A DNA stretch of 64,000 nt from contig NC_081552.1 in assembly GCF_963082655.1 (NCBI RefSeq), positions 198,322,781 to 198,386,780 on the forward strand, read 5' to 3'. The DNA is from Stomoxys calcitrans. Its lineage: Eukaryota; Arthropoda; Insecta; Diptera; Muscidae. Both the position numbers and the translations under genes were made by a program. Every line of letters begins with the position of its first letter. The first letter of the stretch is position 1. The notes beneath the pieces are model-generated. The model worked only from the letters and a program-made list of their open reading frames with translations. It made no database searches and was not told where the DNA came from. Shown here one piece after another: positions 45,372 to 57,115 of the stretch.

Positions 45372-45682
45372 ACAACAAATTTTGCCCATAAACATTCCAC
45401 TAAGGAACAGGGGCAAACTTCTCACATAAAAAATGAGTGCAGTCCGATTCAAGTTTTAAGCTCAATGATAAGGGGCCTCCTTTTTACAGCCGAGTCCGAA
45501 CGGCGTGCCGCAGTGCGACACCTCTTTGGAGAGAAGTTTTACATGGCATAGTACCTCACTAATGTTGCCAACATTAGGAGGGGACAACCACCGCTGAAAT
45601 TTTTTTCTGATGGTCTCGCCTGGATTCGAACACAAGCGTTCAGCGTCATAGGTGGACATGCTAACCTCTGCGCTACGGTGGT
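45372..45682 (-). mobile_element. tRNA-derived SINE, reverse orientation, inserted in family B
   Basis: On the reverse strand it begins CCACCGTAGCGCAGAGGTTA with a clear A box. The B-box position reads GTTCGAATCC, and the body and tail follow to ATGGGCAAAATTTGTTG. No clear flanking duplication is visible. Confidence 0.9.
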
Positions 45683-45795
45683 TAGTCTGTAATCAATTAA
45701 CTATCTTAAATTTCAGCGACATCGGATAATAATTGCAGCTTGTATGGGCTTAAGACCCTAAATCAGCAGATCGGTCTATACGACAGCTATATCTA

Positions 45796-46713
45796 TTGGG
45801 TTGCCCAAAAAGTAATAGCAGATTTTTCGGTCGGCCAAATGAAGTTGATGATGACCAAATCAAAGCATTAATCGAATTGGACCGTCATGTAACTGAGCGT
45901 GAGATAGGAGAGAAGTTAAATATACCAAAAATCAACCGTTCATTATCACATAAAAAGTCTTGGACTGGTGAAAAAGCTTGATATTTGGGTACCACATGTA
46001 TTGAAAGAAATTCATTGAACAAACCGAATCAACGCTTGTGATATGCACCTTAAACGCAATGAATTTGATCCGTTTTTAAAACGAATCATAACTGGAGATG
46101 AAAAATGGATTGTTTACAATAACGTAAGTCGAAAACGATCATGGTCCAAGCATGGTGAACCAGCTCAAACCACTTCAAAGGCTGATATCCACCAAAAGAA
46201 GGTTATGCTGCCTGTTTGGTGGGATTCGAAGGGTGTGGTATATTTTGAGCTGCTTCCAAGGAACCAAACGATTAATTCGGATGTTTACTGTCAACAATTG
46301 GACAAATTGAATACAGCCATCAAGGAGAAGCGACCAGAATTGGTCAATCGTAAAGGTGTCATATTCCACCAGGACAACGCTAGACCGCACACTTCTTTGG
46401 TCACTCGCCAAAAACTGAGTGAGCTTGGCTGGGAACTTTTGATGCATCCACCATATAGCCCAGACCTTGCTCCATCAGACTACCATTTATTTCGATTTTT
46501 GCAGAACTCCTTAAATGGTAAAACTTTCGGCAATGATGAGGCTATAAAATCGCACTTGGTTCAGTTTTTTGCAGATAAAGGCCAGAAGTTCTATGAGCGT
46601 GGAATGGAAATTTGCCAGGAAGATGGTAAAAGGTTATCGAACAAAATGGCAATTATATATTTGATGATTTATTTTCTTTTAAAAAATCCGCAATTACTTT
46701 TTGGGCAACCCAA
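45796..46713 (+). mobile_element. Mariner element (DD34D), internally deleted, source-type ends
   Basis: It is bounded by TTGGGTTGCCCAAAAAGTAA and CTTTTTGGGCAACCCAA with TA at 45794-45795 and 46714-46715, inserted in family B at a TA. At 918 bp it is shorter than the usual roughly 1.3 kb because the 5' end of the transposase is missing. Its ends match the three MITEs at 8201, 22410 and 29140. Confidence 0.93.
45826..46665 (+). pseudogene. Mariner transposase pseudogene with intact DD34D catalytic domain
   Basis: The left ITR is followed directly by GRPNEVDDDQIKALIELD, the linker of mariner transposases, so the N-terminal HTH domains are deleted. A frameshift near 45958 leads into KSLGLVKKLDIWVPH, and a TGA interrupts at about 46017. 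From 46043 one frame carries NEFDPFLKRIITGDEKWIVY (first D), FHQDNARPHTS (second D), HPPYSPDLAPSDYHLFRF (third D, 34 residues after the second) and MEICQEDGKRLSNKM. All three catalytic aspartates are present. The frame has lost its own stop and reads on through the right ITR to 46762. It cannot make a working transposase as it stands. Confidence 0.93.
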
Positions 46714-46790
46714 TAAGTATGGTCCACAACCCACTTTTTCTAATTTCATCGAAATCGCATAATAAATGCGCCTGTTACGGGCATCATGAG

Positions 46791-47978
46791 CACTTCATAA
46801 TTCAATTTAAACATATTTTTATTACTGTACAACTTCCAAGTCAACAACATTTGCCAACCATTTTGTTCATCATTAAATTTAAGCAAAATAATTTACGAAA
46901 TTGGAAAAATGCCAGTTGCTATCGTATCCCACCACTTGATAGTTTGGCCATATCCCGAAGATGCCTTTGACAAAGTTGGTATTATAAAACAAAATCATTA
47001 AAGACAAAATGCTCTTTCTATTTTCTTCATTTGGCTACAAAATATATTTTGACCAAAACCTAAAAACATGGATGGCCAAGATATTTCTAAAGTGCATGTG
47101 GCGACAGTGGCGATTGCACTTGTGATGACATTATGCCCGCTGCAACGTCCACCATCACAGACAACAACACCAACGAATGTAGCAAACATTGTAATTGGGC
47201 TGGGAATTCCCCACAAAGAATGAGTGAAAGAAAAAAATCTTGTTAGGAAGAGACATACTTTTCCTTAATGCCTCTCTCTCTCTCTCCATGTGTCAAGGAA
47301 CACAGAGCATGGTGATGGCTTGGCTTGGCCTGGTCAGCGGAGCGATGGCTGCAAGCCGCAGGGCGAGAGAAAAAAAAATAATTTTTGGTATTGAGACCAC
47401 CATCGTCAGCCATCGCCATCACCATCACCATTGCCACAACAATTCAACAGCTGCTCAAATTTTAATGCTTGGCTGCTTTTCATGCTTGAGGTTTTTGACC
47501 ATTTATACGTTTTATTTTTCGGCTTCTTTTTCTTGTGTTGCCTTCTAAGTTCCCTTGGTAAAGTTGGCATTACATTCTTGACATGAAGTTTTGGCCGAAT
47601 TTCCTTTGCTTTTTGGAAAAGTGAGTAATGCTCACTCCGGCGCTAGCTTAACATTCATCCATTCATTTGCAAAGTAGTTTTGCCAATTTGAGTGTTTGGT
47701 GTTTATGTTCTTTGTTGTGACGTTCTTTGGTATGTTGTAGAAAGGATGTGTAAGCTGCCTGCTGTCAATTTGCTTTTTTAAAACGGGCCAAAAAAGGTCA
47801 TTTACTTTCGCTAAACAATGCCAGCTTTTGGTGTTGTTTTTTTTTTTCTGCAAAGAAAACGAAATACGCCAACGACTGACAAGAGGATTAGAAGCGACAA
47901 AACAATGGAAACAACAAATACGGAACCATTAGAAAAAGAATATAAAATACAAGACCGAAAACTTATATTAAACAAGTT
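46791..47978. other. Unassigned DNA with CATCAC microsatellite
   Basis: I see no gene or repeat family. (CATCAC)n-like text lies at about 47408-47440 and a TCTC tract at about 47273-47287. This is a candidate stretch of unique host DNA. Confidence 0.45.
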
Positions 47979-49697
47979 ATAGCGTGATAAGTTCGGCCGA
48001 GCCAAATCTTATATGCCCTCCATCATGGATCGCATTTGTCAAGTTCTTTGGCCGATATCTCTTTACAGGTAATCAAAAGATAATCGATAAGAATTGCTAT
48101 GCTATTTCAGCTATACCAAGATATTAACCGATTGGAGTCATACTCGGATTGGCTGTTGGAGACCGAAGTGGAATTCATTGAGCAAAATTTCAGCTAAATC
48201 GGCTAAGAACTGCGCCCTATAGCGGTTCAAGAAATGAACTTGAGAGATCTGTTTATATGGGAGCTATAGCAGGTTATTGACCGATTCAAGCCATCGTAAA
48301 CACGTATGTAATTGGTCATAGAAGAAGTCGTTGTGCAAAATTGGATAATAATTGCGCCCTCTAGGGGGCAATGAAGTCAAGATCCGAGATCGGATTATAT
48401 GGGAGCTACATCACAATATGAATCGCTTGGAACCATACTTGAAGCAGTTGTTTGAAGTAAGGACAAAAAACTTTATGCAATATTTCAACCGAATCGAATA
48501 ATAATTGCGCCCTCTAGTGGATTAAGAAGTCAAGATCCGAAATTGGCTAATATGGGAGCTATATCAGGTTATGAACAGGATTCAACCATATTTGGCACAG
48601 TTGTTGATGGTCTAACCAAAATACCTCACGCAAAATTTCTGCCGAATCGAATAATAATTGCGCCCTCTAGCGGATTAAGAAGGCAAGATCTGAAATCGGT
48701 TTATATGGGAACTATATCAGGTTATGAACCGATTTCTACCATACTTGACGCAGTTGTTTGAAGTAGGGACAAAAAACTTCATGCAAAATTTCAGGCTAAT
48801 CGTATTATAATTGCGCCATCTAGCGGATTAAGAAGTCAAGATCCGAAATCGGTTAATGTGGGAGCTATATCAGCTTATGAACCGATTTCTACCATACTTG
48901 GCACAGTTGTTGATAGTCGAACTAAAACACTTCATGCAAAATTTCAGCCGAATCGGATAATAATTGCGCCCTCTAGCGGCTTAAAAGGCAAGATCTGAAA
49001 TCGGTTTATATAGGAGCTATATTATGAACCGATTTCTACCATACTTGGCACAGTTATTGTTGGTCAAACCAAAACTCTTCATGCGAATTGTCAGCCAAAT
49101 TGGATAAGAATTGCGTCCTTTAGCGAATCAAGAAATTCAGATCCGAGATCGGTTTATATGGGAGCTATATTAGATTATAAACCGATACTTGGCAGATTAG
49201 ATTATGAACCGATACTCTAGCGGCTGAAGAAGGTAAGATCTGAAATCCGTTTATATGGGAGCTATAACAGGTTATGAGCTATATTAGATTATGAACCGAT
49301 ACTTGGCAGAGTTATTGGAAGTTAAAATAAAACACTTGGTGCAAAACTTCAGCCAAATCGGATAAGAATTGCGCCCTTGAGGCTTAAGAATTCAAGATCC
49401 GACATCGGTTTATATGGCAGCCATACCAAAACATGGACCGATTTGGCCCATTTACAATCCCAACCGACCTGCACCAACAGGAAATATTTATGGAAAATTT
49501 CAAGCAGCTAGGTTTACTCCTTCGAAATTTAGCATGCTTTCAACAAACAGACGGACGGACATGGCTAAATCGACTCAGAATGTCAAGACGATCAAGAACA
49601 TATATACTTTGCTGGGTCTTAGATCAATATTTCGATGTGTTACAAACGGAAAGACGAAGTTAGTATACCCCCATCCTATAGTGGAGGCTATAAAAGA
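47979..49697 (+). repeat. Family A2 repeat, complete
   Basis: The left end is GTGATAAGTTCGGCCGAGCC and ATGCCCTCCATCATGG. There are about eight modules with TTGCGCCCTCTAGCGG and AATCGGTTTATATGGGAGC (for example 48700 and 49000). Two short rearranged modules lie near 49190-49300. The terminal block has ACAGACGGACGGACATGG and ends CCTATAGTGGAGGCTATA. Confidence 0.83.
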
Positions 49698-49728
49698 AAT
49701 TAGAGAGAAATTAAAAAGATTACATAAC

Positions 49729-50757
49729 AAGTAAAAGCGTGCTAAGTTCGGCCGAGCCGAATCTTGGGAACCCACTACCATGGACTCTGGTCAAATATGG
49801 GAGCTATATCCAGTTATAGACCGAATTAGACCGTACTTAGCGCAGTTGTCGTGGGTCATAACAGAACATTATAAGCAAAATTTCAGCCAAATCTGATAAA
49901 AATTGCGGCTTGTAAGGGCTCAAGAAGTCAAACCGGGATATCGGTTTATATGGGGGCAATATCAGGTTATAGAACGATTTCGGCCGTACTAGGCAGAATT
50001 GTTAGAAATCATAACAGAACACTACATGCTCAATTTCAGCCAAATCGGAAAAAATTGCGACTTGTGAGGTCCAATCGGGAGATCGGTTTAAATGAGAGCT
50101 ATATCAGGTTATAGAACGATTTGGACCGTACTTGGCACAGTTGTTTGGAAGTCATAGCGGAACACCACGTGCAAAATTTCAGCTAAATCGGACAAAAATT
50201 GCGGCTTGTATGGGCTCAAGGAGTCAAATCGGAAGATCGGTATATATGGGAGCTTTATCAGGTAATATACCAATTTGGACCGTACTAGGCACAGTGATTG
50301 AAAGTCATAATAGAACATAGCATGCAAAATTTCAGCCAAATCGAGCAAAAATTGAGGCTTGTAAGGGCTCTAGAAGTCATTAGGTTATAGACCGATTCAG
50401 ACCGTACGTGGCACAGTTGTTGGAAGTCATAACGGAACACTATGTGCAAAATTTCGGCCAAATCTGACAAAAATTGCTGCTTCCAGGGGCTCAAGAAGTC
50501 AAATCGGGAGATGGGTTTATATGGGAGCTATATCTAAATATGAACCGATATGGCCCATTTGCAATCCCCAAAGATCTACATCAATATTTAGTATATGTGC
50601 AAAATTTCAAGCGGCTAGCTTTAGTCTTAGTCGATTCAGAGCGTCGAGATGATAAAGAACTTATATACTTTATGGGCTCTTAGACGAATATTTCGAGGTG
50701 TTACAAACGGAATGACTGGATTAGTGTACCCCCATCCTAGGATGGTGGGTATAAAAA
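49729..50757 (+). repeat. Family A repeat, complete
   Basis: The left end is AAAAGCGTGCTAAGTTCGGC, a GAGCCGAATCTTGGG block and ACTACCATGG. Five modules of about 150 bp follow (CAGTTGTTGGAAGTCATAAC, AAGAAGTCAAATCGGGAGA). The right end is CATCCTAGGATGGTGGGTAT. It lies 31 bp from the end of the preceding A2 element, in the same orientation. Confidence 0.83.
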
Positions 50758-50809
50758 GCGTATATTAATTTAAAAAAAATATATATATGGTGGGCTACAG
50801 ATTCCCTGG

Positions 50810-51915
50810 AGGGGTCTTAGACGCCTCCGGCAACCCCTAGCTACTCCAATAGTTCTCATATAAACCAATCTTCTTCCGATTAGTCTTCTATGGTCCCAAG
50901 AAGCTTTAATTTTGTCTTTTTTGGCACAAATTTCGTACATAAAGTACACAAGTCCACTTCAACTATGTTCATTTGTGTTCAGTTTTCGTAGAATCCGTGG
51001 TGATGGGTTCGAAAGATTGAGCCCGGCTGAAATTAACACGTTTTTATTTGTTCTATTAAATATTGTATCCGTTACAACCGATCACGGATTTGATTTCTAG
51101 AAATTTAAAATTTCCTCTGATTGCCTGAAATTTGGCACAAAGATTTCTCTTCTGATTTCCAATGTCTGTGCTAAGTATGATCCTAGTCGCTATACAAACT
51201 GACACAGCCCCTTATAAACCGATCCCCAGATTAGGTCTTGAGCCGCTAGAAGCCTCTTCAGTTTTCATCCGAATTTGCTAAAAATTGGTATGTGAAATTC
51301 ACTTCATGCATACGCTGAAACCCAACCGAATAGGTCCATAAGTAAACATATATAGCCCCCATATAAAACGATCTCCGGATTTGACCCCTAGAAGCGTTAG
51401 TTTTTGCCTGATTTGGCTGAAATTTAGGCCGTGAAGTACACTTGCATTCTTGTATAGTCACAACGAATCCTAGCCCGATAGATATATAGATAGATATGGC
51501 CTTTTAAAACTCGATACCCCGATATGACTTCTTGAAGCCATGGAAGCCTCAATCAATACGCGATTTGATAGTTTCAAAATAATTCAAATACAAATTGGGC
51601 TAATGAAAATACATTTTTAACAGAATCCATAGTAGTGGATACCCAAGATTTAGCCCGGCCGAATTGTTAGGCTGATTAGCCTGAAATTTTGCATGTAGTG
51701 CTTTGATATGGCTTCCAACATCCGTGGTAAGTATGGTTCAAATCGGTCTATACCCTGAAATGGCTCCTATATAAATCGATTTCCCGATTAGTCCTCTACT
51801 GCCCCAAGAATCTTAAATTTTTGCACATAAAGTACACATATGCCCTTCAACTAAGTTCGTTGGTACGTTCTAAGGAAATGGGTTTCCAAGATTCGTCTTT
51901 AATAATGAGACGCAA
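50810..51915 (-). repeat. Three partial family A-like copies in tandem, reverse orientation
   Basis: Left-end signatures (complement) appear at about 50993-51042 (AGAATCCGTGGTGATGGGTT, AGCCCGGCTGAA), 51620-51668 (AGAATCCATAGTAGTGGATA, TTTAGCCCGGCCGAA) and, weaker, 51865-51900. Each is preceded by one or a few decayed modules. The right termini are missing, so these are truncated copies or a stepwise amplification. Confidence 0.65.
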
Positions 51916-52629
51916 AGTTAAGAAACTACCACTTCAAAAAAAAAAAAAAAAAAAAACAACGATTGATGTATGCATTGTAAATTATTTCGATGGGCTGGGA
52001 ATAGCCCCTTTATTCGAATTAGAGATGTCCGTCTTTATATTTATGTTTATAATCAAGGTACAAGGTATTGTTCACTTTTGACTTTATCGGTTGTTAAAAG
52101 ACATTCTGCTGTTCTTTACTTCTTTAGCACAAATTCCAACTAATCATTATGTACAGATTTATATAAACGTACTTTTTTGTTTTAGCAAACAAAACAAATC
52201 CAATTGATATGAATTTTCCCACAATAATACCCACACTTTTATTCAAAACAGCACCCCTCAGTGCTTCACCATAGCTTGCTGGGTAATCATTTCAACTGTC
52301 GTTCTTGCTCTCTCTCTCTCTGTCTCTCTTGTTCAAAGTCAAAGATAAGTGCCGATAAGTACATGCAACTGTTGGGTGTGTTTTGTTTTGCTTTTCATAT
52401 TTGTTCAACTTGCTTTGCAAAAACTTCAACTTTGAAGTGTAGTAGAACAACATCACCCTTTCAATGTCTCTCTTTCTCTCTGAGTTAAGCTCTTTCTTGT
52501 CTGCTGATGATTCATGTCAATTGGATAGCTTAAGGGGTTAACATTCAAAGAGCTGTAGAGACTAGCTGGTAGGAGGTGTAACATTCAGTGTTGCCAATAA
52601 CACAATTTCATGTATTATTTAACAAATCA
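51916..52629. other. Unassigned DNA with A-run and TC tract
   Basis: An A-run at about 51937-51956 may be the tail of an unseen insertion. CTCTCTCTCTCTCTG is at about 52309-52325. No gene was recognised. Confidence 0.45.
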
Positions 52630-53190
52630 AAAAAAACGAGCAAATAAAAAGACATTAAGTTTGGCCGGGCTGATCTTTGGATACCCACCACCTCGGGGAA
52701 AATGCATAATTTATGCCCCCATAGCAGCTTTATCGAAATATGGTCCGATTTGGACCGAATTCTACATGTTTATTGAGAGGTCTAATAAATACAAGTCATT
52801 GTTCAATTTTGTAGAAAAAACTATTGCCCTTTGTGGTAACCATATCCAAATATAGACTGATCGAACCATGAACGACGCGGATGTCGAAAAGCCTAACATA
52901 AGTCAGTGTCAAATTTCAGCGAAATCGGATTATAAATGTGCCTTTAATGGGTCCAAAACCTTAAATCGAGAGATCGGTCTTTATGGCAGCTTTATCCAAA
53001 TCTGAACCGATCTACGCTAAAATGAAGAGGGATGTCGAAGGGCCACGCAACTCACTGTCCCAAATTTCGTCGAAAGCGGACAATGAATGTGCCTTTTATG
53101 GGCCAAAAACCTTATATCGAGAGATCATTCCATATGGCAGCTATATCCAAATCTGGAGCGATCTGAGCCAAATAAAAGAAGAATGTTGAA
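52630..53190 (+). repeat. Family B repeat, left part
   Basis: The left end is GACATTAAGTTTGGCCGGGC and GGATACCCACCACCTCGG. Three modules have TTTCAGCGAAATCGG and ATATGGCAGC. It is cut at 53190 by an RTE fragment and mirrored by the reverse copy at 53680-54290. Confidence 0.78.
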
Positions 53191-53300
53191 GGGCCTTAGC
53201 AGCACCAGATTTTAACATAAAAATATTCACAAAGCCACATGGCTGTCACGCGATCAAAATACAAGGAACCAAATTGATCACGTTCTGATAAATAAGAGGC
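53191..53300 (+). pseudogene. RTE endonuclease fragment
   Basis: It has the same words as at 39930 and 43780: AGCAGCACCAGATTTTAACA, then coding resembling HKATWLSRDQNTRNQIDHV, ending in a histidine/serine-rich GGCATTCATCC. It is about 110 bp with no larger context. It sits between two inverted family B copies. Confidence 0.75.
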
Positions 53301-53555
53301 ATTCATCCAATTGTTTTAATCATTGGTTTTAATGTTATTTTACCATTCACAATAGAGGTATTTCTGCAAGTGGCCACACTTATTTGTGAAAATCAACACG
53401 GCAATCCTGACAACTGATGTTCTAGATAAGCCTACACTGGTAATTTATCCAGAATTTCGTGGTCATAAATAGATGCCATTTACATACAAATGTCATTGCA
53501 CTGCACTAAATACAATAGTACTAAAATAAATACTACTTAATACTAAATTTTCCAT
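53301..53555. other. Unassigned spacer between inverted family B copies
   Basis: AT-rich with no recognised feature. Confidence 0.4.
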
Positions 53556-53650
53556 AAACATTCCCTTAAGGAACTGGGGATACTTCTCTCATTTCAATGC
53601 AGCCCGTTTCAAGTTTAAGCTCTATGATAATAGGCCTCCTCATAGCACAG
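53556..53650 (-). mobile_element. SINE 3' fragment
   Basis: CCATAAACATTCCCTTAAGG, GGGGATACTTCTCTCATTTC and AAGTTTAAGCTCTATGATAA match the 3' half of the tRNA-derived SINE in reverse orientation. The tRNA-like head is absent. Confidence 0.75.
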
Positions 53651-53679
53651 ATTCTTTTTTTTTTTTGTAGCAGGTTAAG

Positions 53680-54290
53680 TTCGAAGATGGGCTATATCGG
53701 ACTATATCTTGGTATAGCCCCCATATAGACCGATCCGCCGATTTAGGGTCTTAGGCCCAAAAAAGCCATATTTATCATCCGATTTTGCTGAAATTTAAGA
53801 CAGTGAGTTGTGTTAGGCCCTTTGACATTCTTCTTCAATTTGGCCCAGATCGGTCCAGATTTGGATATAGCTGCCATATTGACCGATCTCTCGATTTAAG
53901 GTCTTGCGCCCAAAAAAGGGGTACTTATAGTCCGATTTTGCCAAATTTTGGAAAAGTGAGCTGTGTTAGGCCACTCGAGATCCTTCTTCAATTTAGCCCA
54001 AACTGAAATTTGACACAGTGACTTATGATTGGCTTTTCGACATCAGTGTCGTATATGGTTCAGATAGGTTTATTTTTATATATAGCTAATAAAAAGATCA
54101 ATATTTTGTTATACACAATTGAACAATGACTTGAACTTATTATTAATGGGGTCCAAATTGGATCATATTTCGATATAGCTACTATATATATTTTTCACCG
54201 GATTTTGACGAAAGGTGGTTTACGTATATACCCGAGGTGGTGGGTATCCAAAGTTCGGCCCGGCCGAACTTAACGCCTTTTTATTTGTTT
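53680..54290 (-). repeat. Family B repeat, left part, reverse orientation
   Basis: From 54290 leftwards: AAAAAGGCGTTAAG, perfect arms AAGTTCGGC (54251-54259) and GCCGAACTT (54263-54271), GGATACCCACCACCTCGG, then modules with ATATAGACCGATCC. It forms an inverted pair with 52630-53190. Confidence 0.8.
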
Positions 54291-54930
54291 GTGACAAAGA
54301 AAATTGTTATTAGGAAAATGCTATCCCCGATTAGCTCAGCGGCTAATCTTATCGCCACTTACTATCACCGTTTATTAAAACATATGGGGTCATCATGCAA
54401 TTTGCATGACAAAACTTACAGAGGAAGAACGCAATATATATATTCAATGATTAAACATTCTGGAGTGGCAAAGTTGCTTAAATCACATTTATTTAAAATG
54501 ACTAATTTTGTTTTGTTGATATTTGATATTATTTTGGATGTGTGTCAGTGCTGCCAACATAAAAGTACAAAGCATTTAGCTGGAGACAAATTATTAAAAT
54601 TATTACAAATTAATATGAGCAAGTGCAATTGTTCTTGTCACCATCAACAGCGCAGCGACGGGAGTCTCAATGCAGCCTAACGGACATGGAACCGACGATA
54701 GAACCATCACATGCTCCCAAGACACCCATTTACTTAAGCTTCGGAATACTAATATAAACAAAGATTATGGTATTGAAGCATCAGGCAGAACAGAGACAGG
54801 AAAATCAAAATGAGACAGGAAACTAAACGATGGAACGAACCATTACCGGAAGACTAGGAATGCCAAAGATCCTAATATTGAAACATCAGGCAGCCCAGTG
54901 ACCGGTATTTTAACACAGCCTAATGAGCAG
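54291..54930 (+). other. Unassigned region upstream of LINE-A, possible ORF1 remnant
   Basis: An open frame to 54680 has two C/H-rich words, CQCCQHKSTKH and CNCSCHHQQ, but no assignable domain. AGCCTAACGGACATGGAACC (about 54676) and AGCCTAATGAGCAGGGAGCA (about 54919) begin two similar segments. Placement before the LINE-A endonuclease fits a decayed first ORF, but I cannot show it. Confidence 0.35.
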
Positions 54931-57115
54931 GGAGCAGGCGAAGAAGAAGCCCATTTATTGCTCCCAAGGTTATACAGATAAACATCCACCGGAGCGAGAC
55001 AACTTCACACGCTCTGGTGGAGAAACCCAGCAAGAGCAAGATTCATATTGTCTTAATTCAGGAGCCATGGACGACCTGGAACAAAGTTTCTGGACTAAAC
55101 CATATCAACTACCAATTATTCTATGCAAGCTCTGGTATTCGTTTGTCACAAACATTTAAATTATAAATTTTCCCCAAAGTTGTCAAAGACGGATGCAGCA
55201 GTGATAACACTGGAAGAAGGTGGAGCAGACCTGCCTTTCGACTCTCCGACACCGCCACCCACGTCGGAGCTACAACGGCTGGTGAGGAAAACAAAAAAAC
55301 AAAGAAATGAGGTACTAATAGGGAGCGATGCGAACTCTCACTACATTTCGTAGGGTAGTACCAGCGGGGCCAAGCTTTGCCCGAATTCTTGAATACTAAC
55401 GACCTAATAACATTTAATATTGGTAACACCACTACCTTTGTTAATAGGATTAGGGAGGAGGCTTTTCATGTGACAATATGTTCGGAAAATCTAAACGATG
55501 AGGTTCAGGATTGGAGCGTCTCCATGAATCATTCCTTCTCTGACCATCGCTACATTAGGATTAGAATAGCACGGCCAGCGCCAAATTCGACAAACTCCGG
55601 AATAAGTTGAAAACCAACTGGACAAAATTCGGAAGACTATACAGAAGAAGAACTGGGCAAGATAATTTAGATTGTCCAAGCATAGAAGGCATTGACGAAA
55701 ATGTCAACAGGATTATAACTGCACTGGTGGGGTCCTTCGAAAAAAGTTGTCCTCTTCGAAAAGGAAATCAGCCCAAGAAAAACCCTGGATGACCAGGGAG
55801 ATTCGAAGATGACCACAGAGTTTTAAACAGGCCACGTCGTAAAAAGCGGCACTTTATTGGGATGTTAAGCACACAGGGCTCAAGTGATACAATAAGATTA
55901 CCAGAGCGACAAAACGTCCTCCTGGAAGCTTTTCTGCGAACACGTCGATAGCGTTTATGACACCGCCAAGATGAAAAAGTTTCTCTAAAAAAGCCATGTC
56001 CAAACTAAAACGTCAGTAGACGACATGGGAGTGAGAGCCGTGACAACGGAGGACATGTTGAGGTTTTTGATGAAAACCCATTTTAAACAGGATACGACGG
56101 GACTCACGGAGACACCTGAATCTGGGAATAATGAGATTGATCGAAGGCTTATCATTACAGAATTTATGGTAAAGAAAGCCTTGAGGAGTTTCAAACCATT
56201 TAAGTCACCCGGACCTAATGGAATATTTCCATCGTTACTAGCGCCTCATCTGGCAACTATTTGCACAGCGTGCAAAGGACTTACATATACTTCGATAGCC
56301 TGCCAGGAGGCAAGGATGGTATTTATACCCAAGCCCGACAAGGCAAGTTATGCGACACCAAAGGCCTCCAGACCTATGCCTTACCTCTTTTCTTCTCAAA
56401 TTCATGGAACGCATTGTGGATACCATGATAAAGAGTAGGACATCCACCAAACTGCTCAAATACAAACCGCATGCCTGTGTCAAAGAAGGTCGGTGGAGAC
56501 TACACTGTCTGCAAGCATTTACATCGAGGGGGCTTTTAACAATATGCGGGCCGACACACTGATCCAACCCTTAGACCAGTACCGGGTGGACCAGGTCTTT
56601 AGAGACTGGATAAACCATATGCGAAGGAACAGATGGATAAATTGTGATTCCCATTATATAAATATATGGGAGAAAGTGGCACATGGCACGCCACATTTTA
56701 TCGCCACTCCTAGAGTGACCACCATCAACAACCTATTAACGTTGCTGACTAAGGAGGGATTTGAATCCATCTGGTAAGCAGACGATGTTATAATACTTCT
56801 AAGGGGTAAGGATCCGAACCAGCTATGAAGAATGGCTGAAAGGGCCCTGCATATGACTGGGCTAGACCTAGGGGTCTCAACGTTAACCGAGAAAAGACCG
56901 AAATCTGCTGCTCACGAGGAAGACGAAAGTGGGCCACCACGTTTCCTCAATAAGACTTCGATTTCGATATCTGACAAGGTCAAATACTCATGTGAGGTCT
57001 TGGACAGGAAAATGAATTGGAAGTGTCACATTCAGGAGCGTACCGAGTAGGCTCGCAGATGTTGGACACTATGTAGATGGGCCGTAGGCTCCAAATGTGA
57101 CCAGAATCAGAGGAT
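54931..57115 (+). pseudogene. LINE-A pseudogene: endonuclease plus reverse transcriptase
   Basis: The endonuclease begins near 54970 with text resembling INIHRSETTSHALVEK and IHIVLIQEPWTTWNK (about 55040). It then has TVISLEEGGADL-like sequence, VLIGSDANSHYIS (about 55310), LEFLNTNDLITFNIGN (about 55380) and SFSDHRYIRIRIARPAP (about 55530). The linker holds NWTKFGRLYRRRTGQDNL (about 55615). The RT shows FKPFKSPGPNGIFPSL (about 56195), MVFIPKPDKASYATPKAS (about 56315) and IEGAFNNMRADTLIQPLDQY (about 56523). The active box is destroyed: the tyrosine position is a TAA at 56775-56777 followed by ADD. The RT end with ISISDKVKY and DRKMNWKCHIQE runs to about 57060. Stops and frameshifts are frequent. 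This is the longest LINE-A copy in the window and is cut on the right by family A. Confidence 0.86.

Larger units (their letters stand above)
44612..46790 (+). repeat. Family B repeat carrying a SINE and a mariner
   Basis: The left end has perfect palindrome arms AAGTTCGGC (44632-44640) and GCCGAACTT (44644-44652), then GGATACCCACACCATGG. Modules of about 150 bp, each with CAGATCGGTCTATATGG, occur at about 44998, 45150 and 45775. The last module continues after the mariner with GTATGGTCCACAACCCAC. The usual right terminus is not present before 46790. Confidence 0.8.

Noticed and set aside
46043..46762. A functional mariner transposase gene
   Set aside because: The catalytic region is intact, but the DNA-binding N-terminus is deleted, an upstream frameshift and stop are present, and the normal stop is lost.
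51937..51956. poly(A) tail of a retrotransposed gene
   Set aside because: No coding or LINE sequence was recognised immediately upstream. It could be a simple A-run.
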